64,000 bases of DNA, from the NCBI GenBank assembly GCA_017408395.1, contig JAFQUQ010000029.1, positions 56,126-120,125 of the forward strand, read 5' to 3'. Within the stretch, counting starts at the first letter, position 1; every line of letters begins with the position of its first letter. Below are positions 35,366 to 45,300 of this stretch, piece after piece. The position numbers were made by a program, and so were the translations under genes. This DNA comes from Oscillospiraceae bacterium. Lineage in GTDB: Bacteria; Bacillota; Clostridia; Oscillospirales; Ruminococcaceae. The notes beneath the pieces are model-generated. The model was not told the DNA's origin and searched no databases. It saw only the letters and a list, made by a program, of their open reading frames with translations.

Positions 35366-35590
35366 TTATTTTTTATGTTCTGCAAGGATTTTATCAGCTA
35401 AATCGTTCATATTCGGGTAAAGATTGTTTGTTACAAATTCAGGGCCGAGCTTGGTTGCGATAATATAGCGTGCGCAAGTTGTCTTGTCGCCCTCGCAGTA
35501 TTTCTTCTTGTACATGCTTCCCAGTCCTGAGTTTATATCCATTTTACCTTGATAAAAAGGACATTTAGCAAGTTTTTCGCAAGTAGCCAT
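35366..35590 (-). CDS. Small four-cysteine protein
   Basis: A 74-residue protein with Cys4, Cys10, Cys32 and Cys39 in the pattern CEKLAKCPFY ... KKKYCEGDKTTCARYI. The same pattern (C-x5-CPF... YCxGDxxxCARY) is found at the C-terminus of some bacterial sensor proteins, from memory, and suggests a metal or Fe-S site. Here it stands alone. The start is behind GGAGGT. Confidence 0.82.
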   Translation of the reverse strand: MATCEKLAKCPFYQGKMDINSGLGSMYKKKYCEGDKTTCARYIIATKLGPEFVTNNLYPNMNDLADKILAEHKK

Positions 35591-35740
35591 ATTATGATAC
35601 CTCCGTTCAGAATATTATAAATTTATCTTAACACTAAATAATTCACAAGTCAATCTTTATTTGTAAAGTTTAAGTTGACAACGTGGATGCACGTTTACAG
35701 GCCGGTATAAGAATAAGGTTGCGGCAATCAGAGGAATATA

Positions 35741-35769
35741 TTGACTTATCTGTCAAAAAGAGTTATAAT
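35741..35769 (+). promoter_or_regulatory. Promoter ahead of the truncated gene
   Basis: TTGACT, 17-bp spacer, TATAAT. TTGAC/GTCAA form an inverted repeat at 35741-35756 overlapping the -35, a possible operator. Confidence 0.75.
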
Positions 35770-35831
35770 CATCTTTGATAATAAAATAACAAAGCGGCAT
35801 TTCCGCTGTGTACTTATGTAACACGGGTTGA

Positions 35832-36518
35832 TTGCCATGGAACTGGGGTACTCATTTTAATGGCACTATGCTTATGCCGAAAGCTAACGGAAAGGTACAC
35901 TGGGCGATTACAGATTTTGATAATGCGATGTTTAAGTTTATAACTAAAGGCAAGTGGTTTGATGGAGTATCAGTAAAAGGCTCCAAGCTGAGCAATGGAA
36001 CTCAGAAGCTTGATAATTACTATGCTGATAAAGTTATTATAGGACGTGATTATCAGGGCGGCGGTGCAGATATTGATGAAAAAATGGTTGTTGCAATGGG
36101 AGATGGTTTTGAGTGTCCACCCTACATATTCAAAGCATTCAGAAATCTGTATTCCAACTATGAGCTTCTGATGCAATCGGCAGAAGATGCGAGCAAGACA
36201 CCCGTACCGTTTCTTATCCATGTCAATTGGGAGCATATAATGACAAAGGAGAAGGCAGTACGTTACGCACAGAGCCGCATTGAACAGGAGCAGAAACTGG
36301 GCATACCATTTGGGTTGACTTATGAACAGGTACTTGCTGAAATAGAGACATTTGACTATATCACCGAAGCAGACGCAGTCGAAATACAGAAAAATGTTGA
36401 CCGTTTCAACGCCATAATGACAGCACGCTTTCAATCGGGTGACTATGATAAATATTATGGTTATTCCAAATCAAAGCAGAACAGAAAAAAGGTTTTGGAT
36501 AAGATTTTTAAAAAGTGA
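35832..36518 (+). pseudogene. Unidentified gene, probably 5'-truncated
   Basis: An open frame of 228 codons with stop TGA at 35829 just before it, no ATG near its start and no ribosome site ahead of the TTG or the ATG at 35868. The protein is soluble, with a Lys/Tyr-rich C-terminus (YYGYSKSKQNRKKVLDKI). I recognise no family. The lack of a usable start suggests loss of the N-terminus, although the frame is otherwise long and clean. Confidence 0.6.
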
Positions 36519-36528
36519 GGATATGCAA

Positions 36529-37857
36529 ATGAACATCAAAAAAATAACCGTCGCAGTAATGGCAGTAACAATTCTTGCAGGAATGACAGCGTGTTCAGAC
36601 ACAGCAAATGAAACAGCGGAGGTAAGTGAGACTACAACAGTTGCGGAAGAAACGACTACAACTGTTGCTGAAACTACTGCGGTTACGGAAGAAACTACAA
36701 CAGAAGCTGTTACCGAAGAAGCCACAGCTACAGAACCAGCTATTTCGTTTAGCCTTGCCACCTATGGCACAGACTTTGAAACAGCTGTAAAGGAAATCGG
36801 AGCAGAAGTTCCAACGGAAAATTATAATCGTATTATGGCAGAGATTTTTACTGCAGGTGATGAAACAGTATGGCTCGGAACTCCCAGCAGAGTATTTGAA
36901 TTTAACGGAACACCATATGTTGTAGCAACAGGTTTTCAGCTTGAAATATATAATTTGAATACATACACCGCTTTTTCCACAAGCGGAGCTTCGGAAGCAA
37001 GCGATATGAAAATTGTCGTTTCAGATGATGATAGTGCATATCTTGTGTTTTTTACGGACAGCGGAAATGCAGGTTATGAAACTGTAATCAGCTTGCCTGA
37101 TATGGAAGCTGTATACACAAATGAATTAATTCTTGATGAAAATCGTCAATCGGGTGACGAGGTTATTTATTCTGAGGAATATGCGAAATATTGCAGTATG
37201 AATATTGTAGCTGACCTTGTTGATGAATATGGTGAGTTGACAAAAGAGCCTGAAAAAACGGCAGATGATATAAATATCGAATATTCATCTACATACGAAG
37301 AAATTGACAGTGCAGTTGCTGAAAAGCTGGACGAGCACGGCGTACTCAACGCTGTAAAAGCACATCTTGCTTACGCTTTGCGTGAGGCAAGCGGCAATAG
37401 CGGCACAAGGGTTGAATACGGCTTTGCGGTATATCTTGGCTATGCAGAAACAAGTGCAGGTGCTTACGGTCTGGTTGTGCGCGTACCTGAGAAAGAGGAT
37501 ATGCCCACAAGAATTGACGTAATTGATATTAAGAGTGTCAATCAGTACGGTGCACCGCTGTTCGGTACAACTCTGCTGGAAATCCCCGTAGAAGAAGTAA
37601 TAGAGCAGGGGTACATACCTGGCGTATATTTCTATGAAGGCGGAAGCGGTGATGCGGAGAAATACTGGTATCAGAGTGAAAACGGATATATGGCTATGGC
37701 GGAAGTCGGCGACAGCGTGCCGCTGGATTACACTATTGAGCTTATTGAAATTGAACCGATAGATATAACCGCAGAGGGTTATCCCTGCTATGAATGTGAA
37801 AGCTGTAAGGCAGGAGAATACGTTTGTGACGCACCGATAGATTTGCAGTATAAATGA
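36529..37857 (+). CDS. Lipoprotein with Thr-rich stalk and Cys-rich tail
   Basis: A 442-residue exported lipoprotein: lipobox LAGMTAC near residue 20, a long Thr/Glu/Val stalk (about 28-70), a globular domain (about 75-430) and a C-terminal cysteine cluster (YPCYECESCKAGEYVC). Four closely spaced cysteines outside the cell are unusual and could bind metal or form disulfides. The start is ATG 36529, 8 nt after GTGAGGA. No family is recognised. Confidence 0.78.
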   Translation: MNIKKITVAVMAVTILAGMTACSDTANETAEVSETTTVAEETTTTVAETTAVTEETTTEAVTEEATATEPAISFSLATYGTDFETAVKEIGAEVPTENYNRIMAEIFTAGDETVWLGTPSRVFEFNGTPYVVATGFQLEIYNLNTYTAFSTSGASEASDMKIVVSDDDSAYLVFFTDSGNAGYETVISLPDMEAVYTNELILDENRQSGDEVIYSEEYAKYCSMNIVADLVDEYGELTKEPEKTADDINIEYSSTYEEIDSAVAEKLDEHGVLNAVKAHLAYALREASGNSGTRVEYGFAVYLGYAETSAGAYGLVVRVPEKEDMPTRIDVIDIKSVNQYGAPLFGTTLLEIPVEEVIEQGYIPGVYFYEGGSGDAEKYWYQSENGYMAMAEVGDSVPLDYTIELIEIEPIDITAEGYPCYECESCKAGEYVCDAPIDLQYK

Positions 37858-37974
37858 TTTGATGTATTTTTACGGCAGAGCATAAAATTAAATCACATAC
37901 TTTTAAGGCACACCGATTAATATATTAAGCGATGTGCCTTCAGATTGTCGATAAAGTTGCAATTGAGAAAAAAT

Positions 37975-38206
37975 TGCGCAAAAACGCTCGACGTTAAAGT
38001 TTAGGTCAAGCATTTTCAAATCGCTTGAAAGCAAACTGCGTTTGCTTAGGTCAAGGGGCAGAGCCCTCGTCGTATGTCATCGAAGATGACATTTAGCAGA
38101 AGGGCGAAATTCCTTGCCTTAGAGGCGCTCCGCAAGGGGTGAATTCAGAAACAGTCCAGTGGACTGTTTTTGAAGAGGGGACGCCCTGCAAGAGAGGGCG
38201 TCCCCT
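37975..38206. repeat. Hairpin-rich dispersed repeat, copy 2
   Basis: The second copy of the element at 13775-14005. It fills most of the 414-nt gap between two genes. Hairpins in order: AAGCATTTTCAAATCGCTT, AGGGGCAGAGCCCT, TGTCATCGAAGATGACA, the shared GCAAGGGGTGA, AAACAGTCC/GGACTGTTT (38149-38169) and AGGGGACGCCCT/AGGGCGTCCCCT (38176-38206). A separate stem AAGGCACA/TGTGCCTT lies at 37905-37940. Confidence 0.75.
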
Positions 38207-38271
38207 AAATTTGTGCATTATAACATATCGTTGCACCTTTTTCTACAGCCTGAAATTAAGCAATGACGATA

Positions 38272-38631
38272 TCAGTGTATCTCTATTGGCGAAATCCATT
38301 CATAACAAAAGTCTTTAAATTTAAAAGAAAAATGACCTTCTAATTCAATTAATTCATAATGGATATTTTCCCAACCTGATTTTGATATATCATTAATAAC
38401 AATTGATGGTGAATAAATAAAAAATAACATATCGGCAATGTTGGCATTTTTTACATTATTAAATACTACTTTTAATAGTTTTTCATAATAATAATTTTTT
38501 TCAGGAGATAGAATGATTGTTAATCTATGACTAAAACAGTTATCAATAATTTCATAATAGTTTTCATAGGTAACAGATTGAATTAGTTGCATCGAATTAA
38601 ATAGTTGACACAATTTATCTTTTTCTTCCAT
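38272..38631 (-). CDS. AT-rich hypothetical protein
   Basis: A 119-residue soluble acidic protein with many Tyr, Phe and Ile (NYYEIIDNCFSH, KNYYYEKLLK, EGHFSFKFKDFCYEW). Base composition is much more AT-rich than the core genes, suggesting transfer. Size and composition resemble immunity-type proteins of toxin systems, but no toxin gene is adjacent, so this is only a guess. It has AGGAGA 8 nt before ATG and a clear promoter. Confidence 0.7.
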   Translation of the reverse strand: MEEKDKLCQLFNSMQLIQSVTYENYYEIIDNCFSHRLTIILSPEKNYYYEKLLKVVFNNVKNANIADMLFFIYSPSIVINDISKSGWENIHYELIELEGHFSFKFKDFCYEWISPIEIH

Positions 38632-38654
38632 AATATAATTCTCCTTTTTGATTT

Positions 38655-38683
38655 ATTGTATCATTTTTTTCGTATTTTGTCAA
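38655..38683 (-). promoter_or_regulatory. Promoter of the AT-rich hypothetical gene
   Basis: Minus-strand TTGACA, 17-bp spacer, TACAAT. Confidence 0.8.
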
Positions 38684-38732
38684 AAACGAAATATAATCTA
38701 ATTTGAATAATGATTTTTCAGATTAACGTTCT

Positions 38733-39230
38733 TTGTCAATAGATATAACTGAAATATATGTAAATATCCATAATCACATTATACCTGTCATAGGCAAGGT
38801 TAAATTAACGGAACTTACCACATTTGAGGTGAATCGTTTTTACTCTTGTTTGCTTAATGAAAAGCAGTTGTCGCCTAAGACGATAAGGTATGTCCATAAT
38901 GTTCTGCGTATTGCTCTTAAACATGCAGAGCAGGATAGGCTTGTTGACCGTAACGTATGTGATTATGCAAAGCTGCCAAAAATCAGCCGATATAAAGCGG
39001 AAGTACTTACACTTGATGAAATTAACCTGCTCATTGAAAAATGCAAGCATCACCGCTACGGTCTTGAAATAATCCTTGCAATCACTCTCGGATTAAGAAG
39101 AGGCGAGGTGCTTGGTCTGAAATTTTCTGATTGCAACTTTGAAAAACATACCATACACATTCAGCGTCAGGTAACTACTTCAAAGGACAGAAAAGAAATT
39201 TCAGACGGCAGCTGTGTGCGGTTATCTTGA
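38733..39230 (+). pseudogene. Tyrosine integrase fragment
   Basis: A 165-codon piece of a tyrosine recombinase. The core-binding domain (IHNHIIPVIGKVKLTELTTF) and the start of the catalytic domain with Arg I (GLRRGEVLGLKFSD) are present. The N-terminal arm-binding domain, the HxxR box and the catalytic tyrosine are missing. At about 39207 the sequence switches into the tail of an unrelated transporter gene. It cannot be active. Confidence 0.85.
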
Positions 39231-39366
39231 ACCTCTTTCAGCGGTGATATTTTCGTCATTACTGCTTGGTGAGCGGCTTACGATGCTGCAATTTATTGGT
39301 GCGGTACTGATTATTGGCGGAGCCATGTGCGGAGAATTGGTAAAAAGAAATACAAAACAAGAATAA
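39211..39366 (+). pseudogene. C-terminal fragment of an EamA/DMT transporter
   Basis: Read in a different frame from the integrase fragment, this gives YLEPLSAVIFSSLLLGERLT followed by a final membrane helix rich in Gly (FIGAVLIIGGAM) and a basic end, the standard last part of drug/metabolite transporters. Only about 51 codons remain. Junction with the integrase piece is at roughly 39207-39213. Confidence 0.8.
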
Positions 39367-39523
39367 TATCAATTATTTTGTGTATCAGTTTATATGTAAA
39401 AATTCACATTGTTCATTGTCTGGATAATTTCATCTTCTCGGAGAGCGCCTGTACTTATGATATTGAATAAAATCGAATAACGGCATATCAGAGGGTAGTA
39501 CGGAGCAGCTAACGGAGTTATAA

Positions 39524-39557
39524 TACAAGGTTTGACCTTGCGTTGTAGCTTTTTTTT
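39524..39557 (+). terminator. Possible terminator in the 39.4-40.1 kb gap
   Basis: TACAAGG...CCTT...TTGTA stem-loop followed by eight T. The 793-nt stretch between the EamA fragment and ptuA has no convincing gene; it contains this hairpin, a tRNA fragment with its terminator, and the ptuA promoter. Confidence 0.55.
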
Positions 39558-39684
39558 GATAAGCGAACAGAATGATTTACAGAACAATATAACAGCACAA
39601 GTCATACAAACAAAATTAACTTTTCAATGGTACATAAAACGGCAGTTTTGCAAAGACCAGATAATGACCAAAACTGTTTTCAGA

Positions 39685-39728
39685 TAAAAAACAAACCTCG
39701 CAAACGTCCATTCTACGAGGTTTGCGAG
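39685..39728 (-). terminator. Terminator left behind the tRNA-Leu(UAA) fragment
   Basis: On the minus strand CTCGCAAAC / GTTTGCGAG, 9-bp stem, then GTTTGTTTTTTAT, about 20 nt after the tRNA 3' end. It is the normal downstream sequence of a tRNA gene. Confidence 0.82.
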
Positions 39729-39747
39729 ATTTAAGCTTGTCTTAAAT

Positions 39748-39802
39748 TGGTGCCGCTAACCGGACTTGAACCGGTACGGTATCGCTACCGAGGGATTTTA
39801 AG
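39748..39802 (-). pseudogene. 3' part of tRNA-Leu(UAA), probable attachment site
   Basis: The minus strand reads from the anticodon loop CTTAAAA (anticodon UAA) through the variable arm CGGTAGCGATACCG, the T arm with GGTTCAAGTCC and the acceptor 3' side GGTTAGCGGCACCA. The 5' half (acceptor 5' strand and D arm) is absent; the sequence to the right is unrelated. Such a 3' fragment followed by the native terminator is what integration of an element into a tRNA leaves at the distal end, so foreign DNA should lie to the right. Confidence 0.85.
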
Positions 39803-40064
39803 AAATGAAAAACACTTGGAATGCTGTGAAATTCAAAAGAATTATTGAGTGCATTATGCCCATCAAACCCTGGTATTACGGTACTTTTAAGCGATTTGAC
39901 CTGTAAATATCATAATTCAGTGTTTAAGAAATTTTCAATTTGTTTTGTGCCGTTTTTGTGTCGTTTCTGTAAGTGTAAGTTTACTTTGAGGAAAGTATAA
40001 GAAATCATTAAACAGTTAATGATATATATAATCAGTATTACACATATAAATTATTTAATTTTAC

Positions 40065-40093
40065 TTGAATTGAATGCAGATATGTGCTAAAAT
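40065..40093 (+). promoter_or_regulatory. Promoter of the Septu pair
   Basis: TTGAAT, 17-bp spacer, TAAAAT with extended TGC, 67 bp before ptuA. Confidence 0.75.
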
Positions 40094-40159
40094 TAAATAA
40101 ATACTTAAATTTAACTCAAATATCAGGCTTTTTATACTTATTGCAAGGAGTGATTTAAT

Positions 40160-41455
40160 TTGTTTATTGATAAATTGGAATTATGCAATTTCAAACGTTT
40201 TGAAAACCTGAATATTGAATTTAAAGACAGATTAACTGTAATAATAGGCAACAACGGTTCAGGTAAAACTTCTATTCTTGAAGCTGCTGGAATTGCTGTC
40301 GGAACTTTATTTAACTCTTTTGACGGAATACCGGTTACGGGTATAAAAAAGACCGATGCACATTATAAATATTATGATATGGGTAGTGTGATTGATGTTC
40401 AATCTCAGTATCCTGTAGAGATTACCGCTACTGGTAAAATTAATCAGGGGACAATTACTTGGAAGAGAACATTAAATAGTGAGAATGGGAAAACTACTAT
40501 CGTTGACGCCAAGGACATTATTAAGATTTCGGAAGAATATAAATCACGTCTTATGGATGGCGATGCAGATTTAATTCTTCCTATTGTAGCGTATTATGGA
40601 ACAGGAAGGCTTTGGGATCCGCACAGAGAAAAAAAGTCTGATGTTTTAAAAAAGAACACCAGAACAAATGGTTACATCGACAGTATAGGCGGAACTGCAA
40701 ATATAAAGTTGATGTTAAAATGGTTTAACAAAATGGCTCACTATGATAAAGATCATACCGATTGCAGTTATGAATATCTTGCAGTAAGACGTGCTATGGA
40801 AAAATGTTTGTCATCTCTTGCAGGGGTTTCCGAAACAGAAGTACTGTACAATCTTGATACACTGGAAATTGATATATCCTATAAAGATGAAAATGGACAA
40901 AAAGTAAGAATACCATTAATCCAGTTAAGCGATGGTTACAGATGTGCTTTAAGTCTTATAGCGGATATTGCTTATCGTATGGCAATATTAAATCCATCGT
41001 TAAAAGGAAATGTTCTTGCTGAAACAAATGGTATTGTTTTCATAGATGAAGTTGACCTTCATCTTCATCCTGAGTGGCAGCAGGTTATTCTTTCAAACTT
41101 AATGGAGATATTCCCAAAGGTGCAGTTTATAATTACAACTCACGCTCCTGCTGTTATTAATTCTGTACATTCAGAAAATTTAGTAATTCTTGAAGGCAAT
41201 AATGCTAAAAGTATTGCAAATGAAATTTATGGTATGGATACGAACGGTGTAATCAAAAGCATTATGGGTTCGACAACACGACCTAAAGGCATAATAGAAC
41301 AATTCTCTTTATTTTATAATGCTTTGGATTCAGAGGATTATAACGAAGCCGAGAAAATTTTGAAAAATCTTGAAGCTGAAATAAGTGATACTGATCCCGA
41401 ACTGGCTGCTTGTCGTGTAAGAATGGATTTAGAAAGGATTGATTTTTCGGAATGA
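40160..41455 (+). CDS. ptuA: Septu defence ATPase PtuA
   Basis: A 431-residue SMC/OLD-like AAA ATPase. Walker A is GNNGSGKTS (about residue 33), the signature region is IQLSDGYRCALSLIAD, Walker B is IVFIDEVDLHLHPEW and the H-loop is TTHAPAVINS. It lacks a TOPRIM nuclease domain. It overlaps by 4 nt a gene for an HNH protein of the PtuB family, the two-gene layout of the Septu anti-phage system, in which PtuA is thought to sense infection and hold PtuB inactive until ATP levels change. The TTG start lies behind AAGGAGTG. Confidence 0.88.
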   Translation: MFIDKLELCNFKRFENLNIEFKDRLTVIIGNNGSGKTSILEAAGIAVGTLFNSFDGIPVTGIKKTDAHYKYYDMGSVIDVQSQYPVEITATGKINQGTITWKRTLNSENGKTTIVDAKDIIKISEEYKSRLMDGDADLILPIVAYYGTGRLWDPHREKKSDVLKKNTRTNGYIDSIGGTANIKLMLKWFNKMAHYDKDHTDCSYEYLAVRRAMEKCLSSLAGVSETEVLYNLDTLEIDISYKDENGQKVRIPLIQLSDGYRCALSLIADIAYRMAILNPSLKGNVLAETNGIVFIDEVDLHLHPEWQQVILSNLMEIFPKVQFIITTHAPAVINSVHSENLVILEGNNAKSIANEIYGMDTNGVIKSIMGSTTRPKGIIEQFSLFYNALDSEDYNEAEKILKNLEAEISDTDPELAACRVRMDLERIDFSE

Positions 41456-42150
41456 TCGAAATAAAAAAGGGACGAGAACCAAAAGAGCTTGTAACATACA
41501 AACAAACTATAGGTGCGTCTTATGATAATATGCACGGTGCACCGTCAGGCAAATTTAAGTCTGACGGAACACCGATTTCCGTCTATGATATCGTATTGGA
41601 AAGTTTAATTGAAGAACAAGGCGGTTTATGTGCGTATTGTATGAAAAGTATTCCAGAAAAACGTAATAAGCCTAAAGCTACGATTGAACATATAAAAACG
41701 CAGAGTCAGTGTGAAATGGAAGGAGATTTATCAGGACCGCTTGATTACAGAAATATGCTTGCGGTATGTTCGGGAAATCGCAATTCTACATCAAATGATG
41801 ATAAAACCTGTGACGCAAGACGTCAAAATTCTCCGCTAACTCTTAATCCGCTTATACCGAATACTTTAAAATCGATTAAATATAAAAATGATGGAATAAT
41901 TTATTCTGATGACAACTCCATTAATATGCAATTGAATGATGTGCTTAATTTAAACTGTAAGACGCTTCAATTGCCTGATACACGAAAAAGTGTACTCGAT
42001 ACTATGTTAAATCAGCTGAGAAAAAATTATCCTAAAGGAGACATTAATACTCATCTGAAAAGGTTGTTAAATCACTATCAGACTCAATCACCGAAAGAGC
42101 CTTATGTTGGCATTATTATATGGTGGCTCAAAAAACACATACATAATTAA
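41452..42150 (+). CDS. ptuB: Septu HNH endonuclease PtuB
   Basis: A 232-residue nuclease with an HNH fold: CAYCMKSI, the catalytic region ATIEHIKTQSQ, DYRNMLAVCSGN and a second metal pair ending in TCDARRQNSPLTLNPL. This is the pattern of the HNH effector shared by Septu and the Ec78 retron. It overlaps ptuA by 4 nt. No reverse transcriptase or retron RNA is seen nearby, so this is a plain Septu pair rather than a retron. A strong terminator follows. Confidence 0.88.
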   Translation: MIEIKKGREPKELVTYKQTIGASYDNMHGAPSGKFKSDGTPISVYDIVLESLIEEQGGLCAYCMKSIPEKRNKPKATIEHIKTQSQCEMEGDLSGPLDYRNMLAVCSGNRNSTSNDDKTCDARRQNSPLTLNPLIPNTLKSIKYKNDGIIYSDDNSINMQLNDVLNLNCKTLQLPDTRKSVLDTMLNQLRKNYPKGDINTHLKRLLNHYQTQSPKEPYVGIIIWWLKKHIHN

Positions 42151-42158
42151 AGATTATT

Positions 42159-42202
42159 TAAACAGGCTTGTTCCGATTTTGTGCAGAACAAGCCTGTTTG
42201 TT
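42159..42202 (+). terminator. Terminator of the Septu operon
   Basis: AAACAGGCTTGTTC / GAACAAGCCTGTTT, a 14-bp perfect stem, then GTTTAT. Confidence 0.88.
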
Positions 42203-42275
42203 TATATTCCAATTCTTTTTTGTTTCTTTTAAACAAAAAATTACAATAAATTTGTAAAATCATTTTGACTATTGT

Positions 42276-42305
42276 TTGCTATTTTGATAACAATTATGAT
42301 ATAAT
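42276..42305 (+). promoter_or_regulatory. Promoter of the exonuclease-RecQ-UvrD gene
   Basis: TTGCTA, 18-bp spacer, TATAAT, about 30 bp before the start codon. Confidence 0.65.
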
Positions 42306-42336
42306 AAAAATATAATCCGACAAAAGGGGGATATTT

Positions 42337-45300
42337 ATGAAGAAAATCAGCTTTATTGATACGGAAGTCAGCGAGACTGACAACAAAGCCTATGATTTTG
42401 GTACAATAAATCAAAGCGGAGATAAACTTCATACAGGTTCAGCTAATGAATTTCATTCCTTTATTAAAGATGCAGAATATCTATGCGGTCATAATATTAT
42501 TAATCATGATTCAAAGTATGTTGAAATTTCTGATAATATAAAACTTATAGACACATTATACCTCTCCCCCATTTTGTTTCCCAATAAACCATATCATTCA
42601 TTATTAAAGGATGATAAACTGCTGATTGACGAACTAAACAATCCATTAAATGATGCACAGAAAGCAATGGAACTGTTTTATGATGAAGTCAATGCTTTTG
42701 CGGCACTTGATGATGAATTAAAACTGATTTATTATATGCTGCTTAAAGATAGTCATTACTTTTCGGGATTCTTTGAATATGTAGACTATACGGCAGACGA
42801 TGATCTTGAAACGGCTGTCAGAGTAAGTTTTTTAGATAAAATATGTGAAAACGCTCCTTTATCTGATATTATAGCAGATTCACCTGTTGAGCTTGCCTAC
42901 TGCCTTGCATTGATATCTGCAACCGAGGAATATTCATTGATTCCGAGATGGGTGCAGATCAATTATCCGAAAGTTGATATGATAATGCACACACTAAGAA
43001 ATGTTTCGTGTCGTAATTGTGTGTACTGCAGAACAAAATTGAACCCTGACGCTTATTTGGGGAAATATTTCGGGTACTCGGAATTTCGTAAATATAACGG
43101 TGAACCGTTACAGGAAAAGGCAGTTGCGGCTGCAGTTGAGCATAAATCGCTTCTTGCAATTTTTCCTACAGGCGGAGGAAAATCTCTTACATTTCAGATA
43201 CCTGCTCTTATGGCAGGAGAAACAGAAAGAGCCTTAACGATAGTAATTTCTCCACTGCAGTCGTTAATGAAGGATCAGGTGGATAACCTTGAAAAACGTG
43301 GTATTGCTGAAGCTGTTACAATAAACGGATTGCTAAGCCCCATTGAAAGAGCAGAAGCTATTGAGCGTGTTGAATCGGGTATAGCGTCAATACTGTACAT
43401 ATCTCCTGAATCACTGCGTTCCGCAACGATAGAAAGGCTGTTTCTTTCACGAAATATCAATCGTTTTGTTATAGATGAAGCGCACTGTTTCTCAGCGTGG
43501 GGACAGGATTTTCGTGTTGATTATCTTTATATCGGAGATTTTATCCGTGAATTGCAGGAGAAAAAAGGTAACGGCTGCAAAATACCTGTATCCTGTTTTA
43601 CTGCCACAGCAAAGCAGAAAGTAATCAGTGACATTAAAGAATATTTCAAGAATAAATTAAATGTTGAGCTTGAATTATTTACAACAAATGCGTCACGTAC
43701 CAATCTGCGTTATGAAGTATTATATAAAGAAACAGATGAAGAAAAATATGAATCTATGCGTTCACTTATAGAACAGCATAATTGTCCTACTATCGTTTAT
43801 GTTTCAAGAACAAAACGTACAAGACAGCTTGCAGAAAAATTGACAAATGACGGCTTCAAAGCAAGAGCGTTCAATGGAAAAATGGACAGCAGCGAAAAGC
43901 AGGAAAATCAGGAAGCTTTCATTAATGATGAAGTTCAGGTCATTGTTGCAACATCTGCATTTGGTATGGGTGTTGACAAATCAAATGTAAAGCTTGTTAT
44001 ACACTATGATATATCGGATTCTCTTGAAAATTATGTGCAGGAGGCAGGACGTGCAGGCAGAGATCAGTCATTGCAGGCGGAATGTTATGTTCTGTTTAAT
44101 GACAGTGACCTTGACAAGCATTTTATTTTGCTTAATCAGACCAAACTCAGCATAAGTGAGATCCAACAAGTATGGAAAGCTATAAAAGAACTTACACGCA
44201 CACGCAATGAAGTATGCTGTTCTCCGTTGGAAATCGCACGTCAGGCAGGTTGGGATGACAGCGTAGCAGATATTGAAACAAGAGTAAAAACAGCTGTTCA
44301 GGCTCTTGAAAATGCAGGATATATCAAGCGTGGAAAGAATGTACCGAGAATATATGCCACCAGTATCGTTGTAAAAAGTATGACAGAAGCCGCAGAACAG
44401 ATTGACAGCTCCTTCAGGTTTCAGAATGATGTAGAACGTACAACGGCAAAACGTATTATCTCCTCGCTTATTTCAAGCAAAAGTATTGCAGCAGCAGGAA
44501 ATACCGACGCTGAATCAAGAGTTGATTATCTTGCTGACAGACTTGGTATAGAAAAACAAAATATAATCCACTCTATACAAAAAATGCGTGAAGATGGACT
44601 GCTTGCCGACGCTAAAGACCTTACCGCTTACATACAGAAAACAGATACGGTCAACAAGTCAATGCTGGTGCTTCATCGTTTTCAGGCACTTGAAACCTTT
44701 ATGCTTGATTATATAAACGCTGATTCGCTTTCTATGAATTATAAGGCGCTTAATGAAGCGGCAATAGCAAATGGAGTAAGGACAAGCTCTGTCAATTCAA
44801 TCAAAACCCTATTCTATTACTGGACTATCCGCAGTTATATTCAAAAGGAACAGGATCAGGCAACAAACCGGGTTGTTATTGTTAATAAGATTGGGTTGGA
44901 GCGTATGAAAGCAATTCGTCAAAGAAGCTATGATATTGCTGAGTTTATCATAAACTATCTGTTCAGTGCAAGCAGTAAAGGCAACAGCCGTAATGAAGAA
45001 GAACTTGTCAGTTTTTCTGTTCTGGAGCTTATGAAAGAATATCAAAGCAAATCACTTATTGATATAACAGAAAATGATATTGAAGAAGCCTTGCTGTTTC
45101 TTTCAAAGATAGGCGCTTTGAAGCTTGAAGGCGGATTTCTTGTGCTTTACAGCGGTATGCAGATAAAAAGACTTGTGCTTGATAATAAGATCCGCTACAA
45201 AATTGAGGATTACAAACAGCTTAATGAGTTTTATCAGCAAAAAATACAGCAGATACATATTGTCGGCGAATATGCAAATATGATGGTTCGTGATTATAAT

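Noticed and set aside
39390-39605. 71-codon minus-strand frame in the 39.4 kb gap
   Set aside because: No ribosome site, odd composition and no similarity; it crosses a hairpin with a T run.
39803-42150. Retron of the Ec78 type, which also uses PtuA/PtuB
   Set aside because: No reverse transcriptase gene or msr-msd-like structure is found next to the pair.
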